DNA of 64,000 nt. It comes from Trochalopteron elliotii (lineage: Eukaryota; Chordata; Aves; Passeriformes; Leiothrichidae). The translations under genes were made by a program, and so were the position numbers. Positions within the stretch are counted from its first letter, which is position 1. Each line of letters begins with the position of its first letter. Where the stretch lies: positions 175,989 to 239,988 of the forward strand of contig JANPWX010000469.1 in assembly GCA_024734555.1 (NCBI GenBank), written 5' to 3'. The notes under the pieces were generated by a model. That model did no database searches, was not told where the DNA came from, and worked only from the letters and a program-made list of their open reading frames with translations. Positions 58,806 through 64,000 of the stretch are shown here, one piece after another.

Positions 58806-61494
58806 TTCTATAAAACAAAAATACATGCTGTTACTACTTTTTAAAAAATTATTTCTATTTTATTCCTCTGTCCTAAGCATTCCTAATATGAAATATGTTT
58901 ATTCTTCTGATAAAGGACAAAATAGAGATATCTCTTTGAGGCAAGAAACTTCAGGTGGGAATGGTTGTTCCTGTTTGATGCTGTTAGCACTGAGCAGGGT
59001 CTGAAGGTGTAGCTTCTGTTGCCACACAGGGCTGTCTGTGCCATTACTGCCTGTCAGGGTACCCTGCTGGCACTTACACAGCTCTGAAGGAACTTTTCAA
59101 GCTTTATCTCATCACAGAAATCAATTTGAAATAAATCTATTCTACTGACCAGTCTTCTCATGATGACTTTTTAAAATTATCTACAGTACAGTTAGAGCTG
59201 TGTCACTGAGGAAAGCTGTTGCTAGCTGCCTATTTAGGTTTTTTCCTCCCTGTTTTTTCTTCTTTCTTTCTTTTTATGTGAAATAATTCAGTAGTATCAG
59301 TAGTCATTGTCTTGGCAGAAAATAAAGAGTAATTGAGAAGTTTGGAATGGAAAGTATGCCATGTTGTGAATTTGTATTGAAAGCAGGACCTTTATGAAAT
59401 GCATTCATGCAGCTACTTGCCCGGATGTCAAAATTACAGTAATTAAGAAATTACTTCAAATATTTTGCTTTGTGCTGCTTTTATGCAAATTAAACAATGA
59501 CATGGAGCTGCCCACTATGTTACTTTCATTTCTGCCTACTTCAAAATGTTCAGCTCTTTGGAAAGGATGGTTATAGATGTAATAAACAACTGAGGAACAA
59601 AATAGTTCTAGGAGGAGTTTTCCCAAAGAATTTGAGGCATAATAATCAAAGACAATGTTCTTTCTCAAGCTTTTGAACCCCATATTTATTTTAAAATAAC
59701 ATTAATACTGTTCTTTCAAAATGTGGCATTTATCCTTTGAAGGATGCAAAACGATACAGAGCTTAAACTGGGGTTTTTCATTGTAAATGCCACCCAAAAT
59801 TACAGCCCAAACAAAATTATTTTACACTTTGCACATTTGGATGGCACCTTTATAATTTAATCGGTTGCCAAGTGCTTCCAGCTCCAGCCATCTAAATTTC
59901 TTCATCTCCAGTTTCTCTTGAAGCAGTGTGGACTTGACAGTGGAAGGAGAGAAGTGCCAGGGATCTGTGCCATACAGCCTCTTTTTTTGGGGAGAGATGA
60001 AGGCAGCTAGATTGTCTTCAGGCACGGAACTTGACAGAGCCAAGAGACGTGGCTCAGTTTAAATGGAAGAAAGCTGTATATTAGAATCCAGTTGGGATCA
60101 TTTTAGTGCCTGTATGGAGCTAGCCCTGCACAGAGATTGGCTGTAAAACTTGTCTGATTGTTAGCAGGCATCTTTCATGTGTTAATCCAAGTGTATCAGT
60201 TCTAACAGAAGGTGGTTGGAACCAGAATCTCTTCTTGTTTCATGAATGTGAAATCAGGGATCTGGGTCACGGGACACATCCTGTTCAGAGGCTTCTAAAG
60301 GTTTTGTAGATCTGTCCATGAAAAGGCAAGGTGCATGTCCCATCTTGTGCACATGAGGTTGGTCAGGGTGTTGTTGCCTCCCCACAAACATTGCTGGCTG
60401 AAAAGTGTTCCCTTCTTGGATCTGTGGGGCCTGGGAAAAGGTGTACAATAACAGATGTAGAAACGCTTAGAAAACAAGACTCTTACTATATTTAAGGATA
60501 TTTTCTTCTGTTACTATTTGAAAATTTATGCACAAGTCCATAGCAAGAAATGTGTTTGAATTGGAATTAAGAAACTTAATTTCCAAAATGCATTTCTCCA
60601 GGCATATGTGTCCCCTGTGGCAGGGTCTGTAACCTGCATGAGAAATGTGCAGGAGAAAGAATGTCACATACTGGAGATGTGGCTTGCCATTACCTGTATC
60701 ATTCCTTATTTCATTGCCACCATTTAAAAACCAAAACCCATACACACAGAGTCTTCTGCAGGCACAGATTTTGGCTAAAAAATTCAACTGTATTCTTACT
60801 AAGGAAATGCCTTTTTAGTCATCACAAAACTTGTTCAGAAAAAGAGATGAGTGCTCATGTTCATGTGCCATATCAGCACTCAGCCTGGCATCTCTGTACC
60901 ATCTGCAGTCACTGAGGACTGGATCACTTCTCCTGATCTGCAGTTTTACTTGGGGACTTCAGCATTAGTGGCCTGAGCCAGTGTGATACCAAGAAACTTT
61001 TTGAATGATTTGTGTTTGCAGCAGATGAGTTCACCTGACTTAAGCTGTGGTTGCTCTTACAGGTACCATGGCTGCAGAAAGCCTGAGTGAGAGGTACAAA
61101 CCCATCTTGTGTCAATCTCTGTCCTGCTTCTGTGCTTTTCTCTGAGGTTACAGCGTTGAATTCAGTCACTTTGCTCACACCACTGCAGATACAAAGCTAT
61201 TTCAGCTTTGCAGCACTGCAGGGCTGTCAGACTTTTTTCTCTGTGAAATTTTGGGGTTTTTTTTTAAAGTATTATAGAGACATTTGCACAACCCTAAAAA
61301 CACAGACGATTTCTTTGTTTTTTCCTGTAAGAGACAATGACTTTTGAATTTTTTATGCACCTCAGTCATGTGAAACTGTTTTCCCACTCTTCACTTCGTT
61401 TTTTATCTTTTAAGCCTAAAATAGCACATTCTTGCTCTCAGGTATTTTAATTTGCATTGTATTAAATTATTCTAATTCTATCACTAATTTGGCT

Positions 61495-61750
61495 TTAAAA
61501 TGAAGAAGGGTAGATTTAGATTAAATATTGGGAAGAAATTCTTCTCTATAAGGGTGGTGAGGCCCTGGCAGAGGTTGCCCAGAGAAGCTGCAGCTGCCCC
61601 TGGATCCGTGGAAATGTCCAAGGCCAGGTTGGATATTGAGGTTTGGAGCAACCTGGAACAGTGGAAGGTGTCTCTGCCCATGGCAGGAGGTGGAACAAGA
61701 TGAGTTTTAAGGTCCCTTCCTACCCAAACCATCCTGTGATTCTGTGATAA
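61495..61750 (+). repeat. CR1 LINE 3' tail (plus)
   Basis: Typical order: 'gaagggtagatttagatta', 'aatattgggaagaaattct', 'gaggccctggcagaggttg', 'cccagagaagctgcagctg', 'caaggccaggttggatatt', 'aaggtgtctctgcccatgg' and 'ttttaaggtcccttcctac', ending 'catcctgtgattctgtgat'. Confidence 0.92.
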
Positions 61751-62872
61751 TTTATTATAATGCCTAATACTTTTAAAGGAGGTATTATTCTGAGCATGTA
61801 GAGCCATTACAGAACTCTGTGCCTGCTTTGATGGAAAAGTTAGAGAGTCTTCCATCACTGGACTTTTCCAAACAAACAAAACCCTGGTGGCATCACTGCT
61901 GGCAGTGTGTTCTGCTGGATAACCTGTCCTGCCACACCCTGTCACCACAGCTGTGGGGCTGCCTCATGGCCCAAGGTGGAGCTTGGTGGCTGTGCCACCT
62001 CCTGCTGCACCCTGCTAGGTTTGGTGTGTTGCTGGAATGGGCTGTGACAGCCTTTTGGATTGTTTCCTGAGTGATGCAGATGCACTGATGTGTGGGTTCA
62101 TAAATGCATGCTGTTTTTGTCCTGGCACCTGCTGCAGTCACACGGTGAGAGATGCTGAGAGCAAGGTGGGTGATTGAACCAGCAGCCCCAAGTGTCGCTG
62201 GTTTGGGTGTGCTGTGCAAGTTTCCTGTTCTCTCCTGTGCTGCTCTAGCTGCTTTCTGCTGATGTTGGTGGCTTTGCCCCAACCTTGGCTCTCAGAAAGA
62301 GTCAGTGAGTGAGTTTCTTGAGGGAGAGATTCATTGAAAGGATTCCCCAGCAAGTGTGGTGTGAGAGGAGGTTTGGTTGGGCTCCTGCTGTCCACAGGCA
62401 TTTCCAGCCTGGTTGCTGCAAGGGCTGTGTGTGGCCCTGGGGTTCCTGGTGTGAGAAGGAGTGAGGGGTCTGTGTGGAGCAGGGATTTGGCAGCTCCTGC
62501 TCCATGTGCTGCAGCTGAGGCAGGCCACAGCACTGAGCTACACAAACAAACGTGTGGGTTTATCGAGGGAGCCGCAAATAGCCTGCAGCTGGTCTGCTCA
62601 GCTCTCTGCTGACCCTGCTGTGAGCAGGACACTGCCTGTAGGTCACCTCCAGTGGCCCTTCCAGCTTCAGTTCCTCTCCTTCTGTGAAGGATTTTTGTAT
62701 GCAGTTGTGCCTGTGTATTACATGTTTGTGTGTTACAGTGACAAGAACAATATGAAAAATCTTTGTGATATTTTTCTCCGGTTTATAGAAAGATGTCATT
62801 TGTTTTCGCTGTAAACTTATTCTTGTTTATCTTTCTTAATCTCACTGTAACTTTTTTTTATTCCTTCCTTAG

Positions 62873-62977
62873 TCAAAATGTTATGGCCAGACGCTATTGA
62901 CAGAAGTTTACAAGCATCTGAATTTGATTGAATCAGACTACTTTGGAATTGAGTTCCAGAATATCCAGTCATATTGG
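62873..62977 (+). CDS. FARP2: FARP2 second coding exon (residues 69-103)
   Basis: The acceptor is 'attccttccttag' and the donor GTGCGT. It encodes 35 codons: SKCYGQTLLTEVYKHLNLIE then SDYFGIEFQNIQSYW. This is the FERM F1 ubiquitin-like lobe, with the family signature LNL-x-E-x-DYFG-x-EFQN. It is in phase 0 with the first coding exon, so residues 1-103 of the protein are present. The next FERM exon (the W-L-x-P-x-K-x-I part) was not found before the window end. Confidence 0.95.
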
Positions 62978-64000
62978 GTGCGTAGAGTTCCCTGACAAAT
63001 CTGGTACAATAAAAAGGTTTGGTGAGTGCAGTTCCTTGAGTGACAAAAATTTCTCAGTCTGATGCAGTTTCTTGTAGTCTCCTGTGGGATTATCTCTTGG
63101 ATTCTTGTAAATCTGTTTCACTCACCAGAATTACAAGAGCTATTAAAGCAGAGGGGAGGAATCAGATCCTGCTTCTTGTTAAATCTCAGAAATTGTATGA
63201 AGCAGTTAAATAGCTGCTGATGTTCCCCCTTGCAGGGACAGAAATAAAATCCTCCTTTCCTCTGAAAGGAGAAGCATGAACTCAAAGTGTACTCTGCAGA
63301 GCACTTAAAAAATCAAATTATGCTGTGTAATTTTGGTTGTGTTCATATTTATCCTCAGTTAAGTCAGTCTTCAATTAATTTTCCTGAAGAGCCATTACAG
63401 ACCTCTTTCTAATCAACACAAACCTCAGCAAGCACACAGGCCTGCAAGCTTTTTAAACCATTGATCTAGATGAGTGCTGACACCTTTAAGCCTCCTAGTC
63501 ACTTATCCTGTACCTTGCAAAGAGGACAGTGTGGCTTCTAAATTAGAAAATGTTACCCAAATTTTCCTTTCCTTTCATTTTGTTTTGGTTTTTTTTCAAC
63601 TTTTTTAAAATTACTTTTTACATTTTAGGACCAACATGCAGAGAATATGACTGAGAACACAGGGAATTCTAATGACACTAATCCATGCTGCTCTTGAGCT
63701 GAGGAAATACACTAAATCTTGTTTAGTTTCTGTTTCTTGTGCACAGTGTCCAAACTGTTTCTGCAGCTAATAAGGTTCTTAGAATCCTCAGCTGTCTCAC
63801 AAACAGAGTAGTAACTAGTAAGGACAAACATAATTGTCTTGTAACATATTTTGTTTGGAAGAGTGGGGAAAATAAAAGGTTGAGCTTCCAGAATATTTTG
63901 CATTACCTTGGTGGATGCTCCTTTTACTAGAACAATAGTCTTTCTTTTAAAAAGTGCTTGACAAAAGAGAAAAAATGGTGGGAAGATAATATTGAGTAAA
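62978..64000 (+). other. FARP2: FARP2 intron (partial, to window end)
   Basis: No further FARP2 exon was recognised. The sequence is AT-rich and unclassified. A 'cattttag' acceptor-like site near 63630 opens a short frame, but its protein does not match the FARP FERM domain. Confidence 0.75.

Larger units (their letters stand above)
48813..62872 (+). other. FARP2: FARP2 intron between coding exons 1 and 2 (14 kb)
   Basis: A 14,060-bp intron with GTAAGA donor and 'ttccttccttag' acceptor. No additional in-frame exon is needed, since both flanking exons join in phase 0 to give the continuous family sequence. It contains CR1 fragments at 55170-55595, 58315-58805 and 61495-61750. The rest is unclassified intron, AT-rich except for about 62000-62650. 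Confidence 0.85.

Noticed and set aside
62138..62632. 164-codon minus-strand open frame
   Set aside because: No recognisable domain, no splice context and it is antisense inside a FARP2 intron in a GC-richer patch where stops are rare.
48609..62977. FARP1 as the identity of the FERM gene
   Set aside because: The residues GTYRILQT and the VSTLEPGQ stretch fit FARP2 better, and SEPT2-FARP2 adjacency is conserved in vertebrates.
63630..63700. Acceptor-like site with a short open frame near the window end
   Set aside because: The encoded peptide does not resemble the next FARP FERM segment and it hits a stop after about 22 codons.
1..64000. CRISPR arrays, bacterial operons, tRNA or rRNA genes, and novel defence-type systems
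   Set aside because: No regularly spaced repeats, no cloverleaf or rRNA-like sequence and no clustered coding genes. The window is ordinary bird nuclear DNA.

Overview
This is a stretch of vertebrate nuclear DNA, almost certainly from a bird. Two intron-rich genes can be read exon by exon, the introns and flanks carry many CR1-type LINE tails (the dominant avian retrotransposon), and there are avian-style endogenous retrovirus remnants. The LTR and CR1 types suggest a songbird or another neoavian, but the species cannot be fixed from the sequence alone.

Layout: positions 1-11340 hold no coding exon I can recognise. By conserved vertebrate synteny this is probably the 5' part (first intron) of the minus-strand HDLBP gene, but no HDLBP coding exon was seen. 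A CpG island at about 11370-12560, interrupted by a 377-base N gap, is the likely divergent promoter for HDLBP (minus) and SEPT2 (plus). SEPT2 (septin-2) then runs on the plus strand. Eleven coding exons from 14336 to 30353 join in frame to a complete 362-residue septin with P-loop, DTPG, AKAD and the septin unique element. The 3' UTR appears to be spliced (intron 30362-30755) and may reach a poly(A) signal near 33358.

Intron 4 of SEPT2 holds a complete solo LTR with a perfect 5-bp target duplication (20081-20587), a broken minus-strand gag/pol remnant of an ERV-L-like retrovirus (about 20860-22475) and a long CR1 fragment (about 22540-23168). From about 33.4 to 43.0 kb the window is intergenic, with an LTR-like remnant at its start. 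A second CpG island (about 43040-43890, with a 376-base N gap) is the likely FARP2 promoter and first noncoding exon. FARP2 continues on the plus strand with its start-codon exon (48589-48812) and second coding exon (62873-62977); the window ends inside the next intron. FARP2 introns carry several CR1 tails, including a pair about 3.2 kb apart that are about 98% identical over roughly 255 bp.

The order HDLBP (inferred) - SEPT2 - FARP2 matches the human 2q37 neighbourhood. SEPT2 builds cytoskeletal GTPase filaments and FARP2 is a FERM/RhoGEF acting on Rac/Cdc42. They are neighbours, not an operon-like unit. I found no novel biological system. The most interesting items are transposon-derived structures and a few splicing and base-composition oddities in SEPT2.
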